Source: JAPLDP01 sp964628285 (GTDB lineage: Bacteria; Bacteroidota; Bacteroidia; Bacteroidales; JAGONC01). From it: 7,252 nt of DNA. Below are positions 1 to 4,448 of the stretch, one piece after another. How positions within the stretch are numbered: the first letter of the stretch is position 1; every line of letters starts with the position of its first letter. The notes below the pieces were generated by a model that had not been told where the DNA came from, did not search any database, and saw nothing but the letters and a program-made list of their open reading frames with translations. The stretch covers positions 1-7,252 of the forward strand of contig CAZVNP010000090.1 of assembly GCA_964628285.1 (NCBI GenBank), read 5' to 3'. Both the position numbers and the translations under genes were made by a program.

Positions 1-2
1 TG

Positions 3-74
3 GAAAAAAGAAAAAAAGACCCGGAGCAAGTGAAAAAATATTTTCATGGAAAACAGGTAAAATATGCTGCATAA
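3..74 (+). CDS. 3' end of an unidentified gene (5' part outside window)
   Basis: The frame starting at base 3 is open from the left edge for 23 codons and ends at TAA (72-74). It reads EKRKKDPEQVKKYFHGKQ and then VKYAA. The mix of charged and aromatic residues looks like a genuine protein C-terminus rather than random translation. No domain can be named from so short a tail. A second frame (from base 2) is also open to base 93 but is lysine-rich, low-complexity and less convincing. No terminator is obvious directly after the stop. Confidence 0.45.
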   Translation, partial: EKRKKDPEQVKKYFHGKQVKYAA

Positions 75-126
75 ACACTAACTATTATATGCACTGATTA
101 ATAAATCTTCATTGAACCTTTAAATC

Positions 127-176
127 ATCATTGAACATTGAACTTTCCATTGAAAGTTGGATGTTCGTCAATGAGT
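127..176. repeat. Imperfect palindrome of ATTGAAC/GTTCAAT-type repeat
   Basis: AACTTTC (141-147) and GAAAGTT (152-158) form a perfect 7-bp stem around a CATT loop. The flanks CATTGAACATTG on the left and GATGTTCGTCAATG on the right extend it imperfectly. Short iterated ATTGAAC words also occur from about 111. This kind of low-complexity palindrome is common between genes in Bacteroidota. A shorter similar stretch, with repeated TTCGATG-like words, follows the GNAT gene at about 1951-1982. No coding potential is seen. Confidence 0.5.
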
Positions 177-191
177 GTTGAAGATTGGAAG

Positions 192-225
192 AGAATCGCT
201 TCGTTTAACCACTGAGGGGAACGGA
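192..225 (+). repeat. Relic of the ACCACGGAGG composite repeat
   Basis: AGAATCGCTTCGTTTAACCA followed by CTGAGGGGAACGG matches the left edge of the repeat copy at 1013-1054 (AGAATCGTTTCATTTAACCA, then CGGAGG and GAACGG). About nine bases are missing in the middle, and the palindrome's right arm is absent. It is best read as a truncated or decayed copy. Confidence 0.5.
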
Positions 226-230
226 ATAAG

Positions 231-273
231 GTTTACAGGTTTACAGGTTTACAGGTCTTCGGGTTTGCAGGTC
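231..273 (+). repeat. Tandem 8-bp repeat (GTTTACAG)n
   Basis: There are three perfect copies of GTTTACAG (231-254), a diverged unit GTCTTCGG (255-262), a near-perfect GTTTGCAG (263-270) and a partial GTC. It abuts the truncated repeat at 192-225 and precedes a hairpin doublet, so the whole stretch 110-340 is repeat-derived. Replication slippage would make the copy number variable. Confidence 0.8.
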
Positions 274-294
274 TAAAGCACGTACAACTTGCAA

Positions 295-339
295 TCCCGC
301 CTTTGGCGGGACGTCGCCCACCTGTGGCAGTCTCCGCCA
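295..339. repeat. REP-like hairpin doublet
   Basis: TCCCGCC (295-301), loop TTT, GGCGGGA (305-311) is a perfect 7-bp hairpin. A weaker second stem, TGGC (325-328) with GCCA (336-339), follows. A close relative of the first hairpin, TCCCGC-CTGTA-GCGGGA, occurs at 6271-6287. This is a dispersed palindromic repeat, and the apparent reading frame through it upstream of the DUF4160 gene is not coding. Confidence 0.6.
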
Positions 340-419
340 GCAACCATTGCTTTATTTTAACATTTCCATATTTTCTACTTGACATAGCTTGGCTCCGGAT
401 AATTTCCCTCAAAATATAT

Positions 420-428
420 TACCTTTGC
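420..428 (+). promoter_or_regulatory. Bacteroidota-type -7 element for the DUF4160/DUF2442 unit
   Basis: TACCTTTGC is an exact match to the Bacteroidota housekeeping -7 consensus TAnnTTTG(C). The nearest TTG words (379-381 and 389-391) are too far upstream for the usual 19-21 base spacing, so the -33 element is weak or absent. The -7 box lies 15 bases before the chosen ATG (444), implying a leader of only about 10 nt. This fits the lack of a Shine-Dalgarno sequence. Confidence 0.45.
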
Positions 429-443
429 ATAAAAGTGAATGTC

Positions 444-701
444 ATGCCGGAAATATCCAGATTTTATGGAATCATAATCTATATGTTTTTCAGTGAACAC
501 GATCCTCCACATTTTCATGTGAAGTATCAGGATTTCGAAGCGACAGTGGAAATAATGGATGGTATCGTTCATGGGACTTTACCACGTAGAGCTTTGAATT
601 TGATTTTTGAGTGGCTGGATCTTCATAAAGATGAGTTGCTTGAAAACTGGAAACGAATGGTTGAAAGACAACCATTAAATAAGATAGAACCTTTAAAATA
701 A
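444..701 (+). CDS. DUF4160 domain protein
   Basis: This 85-residue protein matches the DUF4160 family over its full length. It opens with MPEISRFYGIIIYMFF, followed by the family hallmark HDPPHFHV at residues 19-26 and a C-terminal helix EWLDLHKDELLENW at 56-69. I chose the ATG at 444 because DUF4160 proteins start with this MPxISRF motif. A longer frame from 303 only translates the upstream palindromic repeat. No ribosome binding site is visible, but a -7 element sits just upstream. The DUF2442 gene follows after 7 bases, so the two are almost certainly co-transcribed. DUF4160 genes are very often paired with DUF2442 genes. A toxin-antitoxin-like role has been suspected for such pairs, but I see no catalytic signature and do not assert it. 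The gene is AT-rich compared with the MATE region. Confidence 0.88.
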   Translation: MPEISRFYGIIIYMFFSEHDPPHFHVKYQDFEATVEIMDGIVHGTLPRRALNLIFEWLDLHKDELLENWKRMVERQPLNKIEPLK

Positions 702-708
702 ATTCATC

Positions 709-942
709 ATGGAACTTATAAAAGTCGTTCATGCTCGATATATTGAAGGTTATAAAATTGAGTTTCAGTTCAATAATGGAGTAATTAAGACGATTGATCT
801 TTCCAATGAAATTTATGGTGAGGTCTTTGAACCTTTGAAAGATATTGAATATTTTAAGAAATTCTCGCTCAATCCGTTTACAATTGAATGGGAAAACGGA
901 GCTGATTTTGCTCCGGAGTATTTGTACAAAATCGGTGATTAG
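709..942 (+). CDS. DUF2442 domain protein
   Basis: This 77-residue protein has the DUF2442 pattern. An N-terminal beta strand pair (residues 3-22) leads to a motif resembling GYKIEFQFNNGVIKTIDLS. Then come EPLKDIEYFKKFSLNP and the family-typical ending TIEWENGADFAPEYLY (about residues 58-73). The ATG lies 7 bases after the DUF4160 stop, with no Shine-Dalgarno sequence, which suggests co-transcription and perhaps translational coupling. The molecular function is unknown. The domain resembles the N-terminal domain of the structural-genomics protein NE0471 and is commonly found next to DUF4160. If the pair is toxin-antitoxin-like, the sequence alone does not show which partner is toxic. It is strongly AT-rich. 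Confidence 0.88.
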   Translation: MELIKVVHARYIEGYKIEFQFNNGVIKTIDLSNEIYGEVFEPLKDIEYFKKFSLNPFTIEWENGADFAPEYLYKIGD

Positions 943-965
943 GATTTTATAAGCCTTTCTCTATT

Positions 966-992
966 AGGAGTCGCTGATGGACTTCTCCTTTA
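966..992 (+). terminator. Possible terminator after DUF4160/DUF2442
   Basis: AGGAG (966-970) can pair with CTCCT (985-989), with a further AGTC/GACT possibility inside, and CTCCT is followed by TTATT. The hairpin starts 23 bases after the DUF2442 stop. The stem is short and the T-run is weak, so this is tentative. Confidence 0.3.
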
Positions 993-1012
993 TTGAATCA
1001 GATCATCCTTAA

Positions 1013-1186
1013 AGAATCGTTTCATTTAACCACGGAGGAATTCAGAGGAGAACGGAGGTTCACGGAGGATTAGATGATCAATCATCAAATCCTCTGGGTC
1101 CTCAGTGGTAAAAAAGAAGCGCATCTCTTTGAGAGACTTTTCTTTAACCGCGAAAGTCGCAGAGGAGGCGCAGAGAACGCAGAGAT
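1013..1186 (+). repeat. Composite intergenic repeat, copy A
   Basis: Module 1 is an imperfect palindrome. Its left arm begins TTAACCACGGAGG (1026-1038) and its right arm ends TCCTCAGTGGTAA (1099-1111), with GATGAT-CA-ATCATC at the centre (1073-1086). A linker containing AGAAG, ATCT and GAGAGAC leads to module 2, CTTTAACCGCG followed by GCAGAGG and GGCGCAGAGA (about 1142-1175). Copy B at 2012-2170 has the same order and the same linker. The element contains no plausible gene. Frames crossing it give the LCVLCASSA-type translations that recur as spurious ORFs in many genomes. Confidence 0.7.
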
Positions 1187-1189
1187 TGC

Positions 1190-1227
1190 ACAATGAATTG
1201 AGCAACAAGCTTCGAGCTATTCATTGT
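1190..1227. repeat. Inverted repeat upstream of the GNAT gene
   Basis: ACAATGAA (1190-1197) and TTCATTGT (1220-1227) form a perfect 8-bp inverted repeat separated by 22 bases. Inside the loop, AGC (1201-1203) and GCT (1216-1218) could add a few pairs. It adjoins the end of repeat copy A. It might be the terminal arm of that element or an operator-like site for the gene at 1322. Nothing in the sequence decides between these. Confidence 0.35.
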
Positions 1228-1321
1228 ATACTCCTTTAATATTAATTTTTTTCATAATTTGCCTGCAAAATCCCAAACCCGGCAATTAACATTGATCAAT
1301 AAAACTTGAATATTTTCCGGT

Positions 1322-1939
1322 ATGAAAAAAGTGAATATTAGACAATCCATCGCACAGGATCATGACAGAACGGAATACATCACCCGTGAAGCATTCTGGG
1401 ATGTGTATAAACCCGGATGTGACGAGCATCTGATTTTACATAATCTCAGGAACAGCAGAGCGTATATAAAGGAGTTTGATCTGGTGGCGGTTTACCGTAA
1501 TGAAATTTGCGGACACATAATATGCACCAAGGCAATGGTCACCGATGCTCAAATGAATGAGCATGTCGTTTTGTGCGCAGGACCGCTATCCGTGTCACCG
1601 GAATTTCAAAATGAGGGCATCGGTTCAAAGCTTATAATCCGGGCCATAACAGAGGCAAAGAGATTAAATTATCCGGGAATGATCGTATTTGGGAATCCGG
1701 AGTATTATCACCGTTTTGGATTTAAGAATGCGGCGGAATATGGCATCACCACCAAAGATGACCAGAATTTTGAGCCGTTCATGGCCCTGGAGTTAAAGAA
1801 CAATGGATTGAAGGATGTCAAAGGAAAGTTTTATGAGGCTGAGGCGTTTTCAGTCGGTGATGACGATCTGGCCGAATTCGAGAAAAAATTTCCATTTAAA
1901 GAAAAACACAGACTACCGACACAGCTGTGGCAGGGATAA
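1322..1939 (+). CDS. GNAT family N-acetyltransferase, YhbS-like
   Basis: This 205-residue cytoplasmic enzyme is predicted to transfer an acetyl group from acetyl-CoA to an amine; the substrate is unknown. It has the order of the YhbS-type (COG3153) branch. The N-terminal strand and helix include IRQSIAQDHDRTEYITREAF (6-25), followed by an LVAVYRNEICGHIICTKAMV strand pair (54-73). The CoA pyrophosphate-binding motif A is LSVSPEFQNEGIGSKLI (89-105), with Q96-N-E-G-I-G101. GNPEYYHRFGFKNA (124-137) is the motif typical of this branch. The C-terminal extension EFEKKFPFKEKHRLPTQLWQ is also usual. The ATG at 1322 fits the family start, but there is no clear Shine-Dalgarno sequence. A weak -7-like TAACATTG (1287-1294) lies upstream without a properly spaced -33 box. 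The gene stands alone between two copies of the composite repeat. Confidence 0.9.
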   Translation: MKKVNIRQSIAQDHDRTEYITREAFWDVYKPGCDEHLILHNLRNSRAYIKEFDLVAVYRNEICGHIICTKAMVTDAQMNEHVVLCAGPLSVSPEFQNEGIGSKLIIRAITEAKRLNYPGMIVFGNPEYYHRFGFKNAAEYGITTKDDQNFEPFMALELKNNGLKDVKGKFYEAEAFSVGDDDLAEFEKKFPFKEKHRLPTQLWQG

Positions 1940-2011
1940 CATTGGGCGATTTTCGATGGGCCATGTTCGATGTTTGATGTTAATCAGCATAGCCTTCTGA
2001 ACAAGTATTTT

Positions 2012-2170
2012 TTACCACGGAGGGACACAGAGGAAAACGGAGAGTCACGGAGTATCCATAGACCAATCGTCCAACCCTCTGCGTACTCCGTGTATCCTCA
2101 GTGCCCTCTGTGGTTATAAAGAAGTGTATCTTTATGAGAGACATTACTTTAACCCCAGAGGGCGCAGAGA
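2012..2170 (+). repeat. Composite intergenic repeat, copy B
   Basis: It has the same layout as copy A. The left arm is TTACCACGGAGGGACACAGA (from 2012), followed by a divergent loop. The right arm contains CCCTCTGTGGTTA (2104-2116). The linker AAGAAGTGTATCTTTATGAG continues AGAC and leads to module 2, CTTTAACCCCAGAGGGCGCA (from about 2147). The loops differ from copy A while the arms and linker are conserved. This suggests selection for structure, or replication of the unit as an element. The minus-strand open frame across it (1980-2252) is spurious. Confidence 0.7.
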
Positions 2171-2210
2171 TTGTAAAGGGTAGAGGGTGAAGGGACGGAC
2201 ACTTTAATAT

Positions 2211-2242
2211 TTTGCTGAGAACTTTATTTCCCCTATATTTAC
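2211..2242 (+). promoter_or_regulatory. Promoter of the GyrI-like/cupin operon
   Basis: TTTG (2211-2214) is followed after exactly 19 bases by TATATTTAC (2234-2242). The latter is one mismatch from the Bacteroidota -7 consensus TAnnTTTG(C). Position and spacing fit the TTTG-N19-TAnnTTTG pattern well. The expected transcript start is around 2249, giving a leader of about 30 nt that carries a strong Shine-Dalgarno sequence at 2269-2274. Confidence 0.5.
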
Positions 2243-2278
2243 CATCTTTCATTTATAACCGTTAAAAAGGAGGTCATG

Positions 2279-2764
2279 ATGACGACACAAACTGACACCG
2301 CACAACCCTGTTGCCCTCAATTCAATCCCGCCCCATGGGATGATAAGACATTCGAATGGGAAAACAAAAATTTCATCAAAGATCGTGTCTTCAGCCTTTT
2401 CTACATGCCCGTCAATTTTGGCAGTGTGATGAGAAAGCTCAACAAAAAAATCACTGCGGCCGGTGCAAATATTCCGGATGGGCTTTGCCTGGCCGACCAT
2501 ATCTCCAGATGGAATATGGACGTTTACCTGGCCGTCGATAAGGAGGTACCGGGTTGTGAGAAGGCATCGCTGAGCGGGAAATTCTACAGTAAGGTCTATG
2601 AAGGCCCTTACGGTGACACAGGCAAATGGTGCAAAGACTATGAGAACCTGGCCACCGCCAAAGGTTACCGCATCAGGAAATGGTTCATGTGGTACACGAC
2701 ATGCCCGAAATGCGCCAAAAAATATGGGAAAAACTATGTCGCTATTATGTCACAGGTTGAATAA
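2279..2764 (+). CDS. GyrI-like small-molecule-binding protein with C-terminal CxxC (putative)
   Basis: This 161-residue cytoplasmic protein has no signal peptide. The best recognisable stretch is LSGKFYSKVYEGPYGDTGKW (98-117). It resembles the G-x-Y/F...(K/E)GPY signature of GyrI-like effector-binding domains. The upstream LADHISRWNMDVYLAVDKEV (71-90) would be the paired half of that fold. Near the C-terminus, CPKCAKKYGKNYV (142-154) contains a CxxC pair, and CC occurs at 11-12, so metal binding or a redox role is possible. Similar full-length proteins are, to my memory, usually annotated only as hypothetical or 'hydrolase'. There are two adjacent ATGs. I chose 2279 because the Shine-Dalgarno sequence AGGAGGT (2268-2274) is only 1 base from the ATG at 2276 but 4 from 2279. 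The cupin gene starts 5 bases after the stop, indicating an operon. The fold assignment is an inference. Confidence 0.8.
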   Translation: MTTQTDTAQPCCPQFNPAPWDDKTFEWENKNFIKDRVFSLFYMPVNFGSVMRKLNKKITAAGANIPDGLCLADHISRWNMDVYLAVDKEVPGCEKASLSGKFYSKVYEGPYGDTGKWCKDYENLATAKGYRIRKWFMWYTTCPKCAKKYGKNYVAIMSQVE

Positions 2765-2769
2765 TCACG

Positions 2770-3210
2770 ATGAAAAAGAATAACATTTCGTTAATTTTCA
2801 AGATCGGTTTTCTTGCCGTGTTCATGCTTTTACAGATGGCCGCTTTCCATGGGGCTTTCTCACAGGTTATGGATAAGCCGGAACATTATCCACAGCCCAA
2901 AGTGATCACTTTTTATCCGGATTCGGCTCAATACCAGTGCCTGTTCGATGGTGAGAAGGACTCGGCGGTGTTTTATTCCGGCGTTGTGACGCTGGCCCCT
3001 AAGCAGACGGTGGGGAGTCATAACACCGAAGGCTATGAGGAACTGATCATCGTGCTGGCGGGCTATGGCCGCATGGAAATAGCTGAGCAGAAGCATTTTG
3101 ACATCGCATACGGTAAGATCGCCTTCTGCCCGCCATATACCGAACATAACATCGTAAACACAGGAAAGGAAGATCTGAAATACATTTATATCGCCACGAA
3201 AGCCAGGTGA
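2770..3210 (+). CDS. Exported small cupin-domain protein
   Basis: This 146-residue protein has a Sec-type signal peptide: KKNN, a hydrophobic core of about residues 8-27, and likely cleavage near AFS-Q32. The rest is a single cupin barrel. Cupin motif 1 is PKQTVGSHNTEGYEELIIVL (78-97) followed by AGYG, with H84, the E90/E91 pair and G100; the second histidine of the classic HxH is replaced. Cupin motif 2 is CPPYTEHNIVN (120-130), with P122, H126 and N130. H84, a glutamate and H126 could still bind a metal, so binding is plausible but catalysis is unproven. The expected location is periplasmic. The ATG is 5 bases after the preceding stop, without a good Shine-Dalgarno sequence of its own, so translation probably depends on the upstream gene. 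A role as a periplasmic sensor or isomerase cannot be told apart from sequence. Confidence 0.87.
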   Translation: MKKNNISLIFKIGFLAVFMLLQMAAFHGAFSQVMDKPEHYPQPKVITFYPDSAQYQCLFDGEKDSAVFYSGVVTLAPKQTVGSHNTEGYEELIIVLAGYGRMEIAEQKHFDIAYGKIAFCPPYTEHNIVNTGKEDLKYIYIATKAR

Positions 3211-3241
3211 TCACTCAGGGAGGCTGTGATAAATCAAACAT

Positions 3242-3484
3242 TTAATACTCCCCGGAAAGCGTTTTAGTGAGCCATTTTTTTTCATTGTATTTAGAAATGA
3301 TATAAATAACGCTTCTGCCTGATATATTTTCTTCTTCCTGGGTCACATTCCGGTTCATTTTCAGATTAACAGTAAACGCATCGCCAATTTGTACCGTGTG
3401 AAGACTCTGAGCATAATACTATCCAACGATCTTAAAGGTTCCATATCTAAGGAAAGCTTCATGGCAAGGCTGTTCCGTTCTTTA
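3242..3484 (-). pseudogene. Decayed C-terminal gene remnant with in-frame amber codon
   Basis: On the minus strand, 79 sense or near-sense codons run from just after a TAA (3482-3484) to a TAA stop (3242-3244), interrupted by one TAG (3419-3421). The upstream segment reads EQPCHEAFLRYGTFKIVG. After the amber come YYAQSLHTVQIGDAFTVNLK and NRNVTQEEENISGRSVIYII, then SKYNEKKWLTKTLSGEY. Alternating hydrophobic strands and the tryptophan-lysine ending look like a real beta-rich C-terminal domain, and the frame is continuous on both sides of the TAG. Upstream of 3484 another frame reads SPFAIKNGTALP, hinting at an additional frameshift. No ribosome binding site or convincing start is present. I cannot name the family. 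A short real protein starting at the internal ATG (38 codons) is less likely. Confidence 0.4.
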
Positions 3485-3523
3485 TGGCAAAGGGTGATCT
3501 GGGGCCTTTTACGTCAGCGCCGA

Positions 3524-3576
3524 GGTGGAGGAGGCGGGTGACCGGGTAATCCGGTCATAACCCTCCCCACCGGTGG
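3524..3576. repeat. GC-rich imperfect hairpin downstream of the methyltransferase gene
   Basis: The core is TGACCGG (3539-3545), loop GTAAT, CCGGTCA (3551-3557), a perfect 7-bp stem. The arms extend imperfectly to GGTGG (3524-3528) and CCACC (3567-3571). A separate perfect 10-bp palindrome, CCACCGGTGG, overlaps the end (3567-3576). It lies 42 bases past the methyltransferase stop (minus strand). It could act in 3'-end formation or mRNA stabilisation, but there is no T-run, so it is not a classic intrinsic terminator. It may be a REP-like element. Confidence 0.5.
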
Positions 3577-3617
3577 CTGCCGTGCCGCAATGCTGATCTG
3601 AACTTTCAACCGTTTAT

Positions 3618-4367
3618 TTATGTCTTTTTATTCTTTATGATCATCACGCTGCAATCCCTGTCGGCGACGGGTATGATGCTTTCGGGTATGGTGGCGGCAA
3701 ACTCATCCAAGGCCCTGATGATGCCTTCCCATTTGACGTCGTAATCATGGATGATGATGACGCCTCCCGGTGCCAGGCGGGGATAGAAATAGGCCAGCCC
3801 TTCCTTCGTCGGTTTGTAGAGGTCGGCATCCATGGTCACGAAGGCGTAGGTCTCGTTTTCGAGTCCTGCAGCCGATTCGGGGAAATAGCCCTTGTGGATG
3901 ATGACATTCCTGTTGCCACCGATGTAGCGTCTGACCTTTTCGGCGGTGGTATCTGAGAAATGTTCCGTGGTATAAGTGGCGGCCTCACCCGACTCACCGG
4001 CAAGGTCCTTGCCGGGGAAGCCCTCGAAGGTGTCGAAAAGATGGAAAGGACGTGACGGCTCCATGGTGTGGATGATACGGGCCGTCTGGCCTTTGTATAC
4101 GCCCAGCTCGGCCAGCGACCCCGGGATATCCTCTTTTTTTATGCGTTCAAGCTGGAACCAGAAATTGAAGAAACGCACCTTGTCGGGGTACTTCTTTTCA
4201 AGCCTGATCAGCTTCGGGATAATCTCACCATGACCGGCTTTATCCTGCCAGGCCACAGGATAGTATGACTTCCCGAACAGGATCCCCCAGACATAACGGA
4301 CGAGGAAGACCATGATGACAGCCAGAAACGCGAGCTGCACGATGAGATATACGGTGTTCATTTTCAT
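3618..4367 (-). CDS. Membrane-anchored TylF/MycF-like class I methyltransferase
   Basis: This 249-residue protein is predicted to be an S-adenosylmethionine-dependent O-methyltransferase of the TylF/MycF (macrocin O-methyltransferase) family. These enzymes typically methylate sugar hydroxyls. Residues 4-31 form a hydrophobic transmembrane anchor, which the soluble family members lack, so the catalytic domain is probably held at the inner membrane. Motif I is GSLAELGVYKGQTARIIH (83-100). HLFDTFEGFP (109-118) is a strong family signature. MDADLYKPTKEGLAYFYPRL (179-198) supplies D180 and D182, and APGGVIIIHDYD (199-210) supplies D208 and D210 as likely metal and substrate contacts. The start at 4367 has GAGGT 7 bases upstream. 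That Shine-Dalgarno sequence is part of the palindromic repeat at 4374-4422. Its neighbour upstream is the MATE gene (81-base gap). A glycan or lipid-linked saccharide substrate is a guess. Confidence 0.88.
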   Translation of the reverse strand: MKMNTVYLIVQLAFLAVIMVFLVRYVWGILFGKSYYPVAWQDKAGHGEIIPKLIRLEKKYPDKVRFFNFWFQLERIKKEDIPGSLAELGVYKGQTARIIHTMEPSRPFHLFDTFEGFPGKDLAGESGEAATYTTEHFSDTTAEKVRRYIGGNRNVIIHKGYFPESAAGLENETYAFVTMDADLYKPTKEGLAYFYPRLAPGGVIIIHDYDVKWEGIIRALDEFAATIPESIIPVADRDCSVMIIKNKKT

Positions 4368-4373
4368 AATATG

Positions 4374-4422
4374 ACCTCACCCCGTAGCCCCTCTCCTGTC
4401 AGGAGAGGGGTTGGGGTGAGGT
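4374..4422. repeat. Long palindromic repeat overlapping the methyltransferase ribosome binding site
   Basis: ACCTCACCCC (4374-4383) pairs with GGGGTGAGGT (4413-4422). Inside, CCCCTCTCCT (4388-4397) pairs with AGGAGAGGGG (4401-4410) around a GTC loop, leaving only small internal loops. This is a familiar type of Bacteroidota intergenic palindrome. It sits between the MATE stop (4449) and the methyltransferase start (4367). In the minus-strand transcript the 3' arm ends in GAGGT, the Shine-Dalgarno sequence of the methyltransferase, so folding would pair that site with ACCTC. It might also attenuate read-through from the MATE gene, though no T-run follows. Confidence 0.8.
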
Positions 4423-4448
4423 TGTAAAATTACGAAATAAAATTGTTT

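Noticed and set aside
110..275. CRISPR array
   Set aside because: The repeats are 8-bp units without spacers, or degenerate palindromes. There is no regular repeat-spacer pattern and no cas gene.
303..443. Longer N-terminus for the DUF4160 gene
   Set aside because: This part translates the palindromic repeat and the promoter region. The family starts at the MPEISRF motif encoded from 444, and a -7 element sits between the two.
1026..1208. Minus-strand 60-codon ORF
   Set aside because: It is a translation of composite repeat copy A, of the LCVLCASSA type that recurs as a false ORF in many genomes.
1980..2252. Minus-strand 90-codon ORF
   Set aside because: It runs through repeat copy B and the promoter of the next gene, and the protein is low-complexity repeat translation.
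3208..3232. Terminator after the cupin gene
   Set aside because: ATCAC and GTGAT can pair over five bases, but the stem is weak and no T-run follows.
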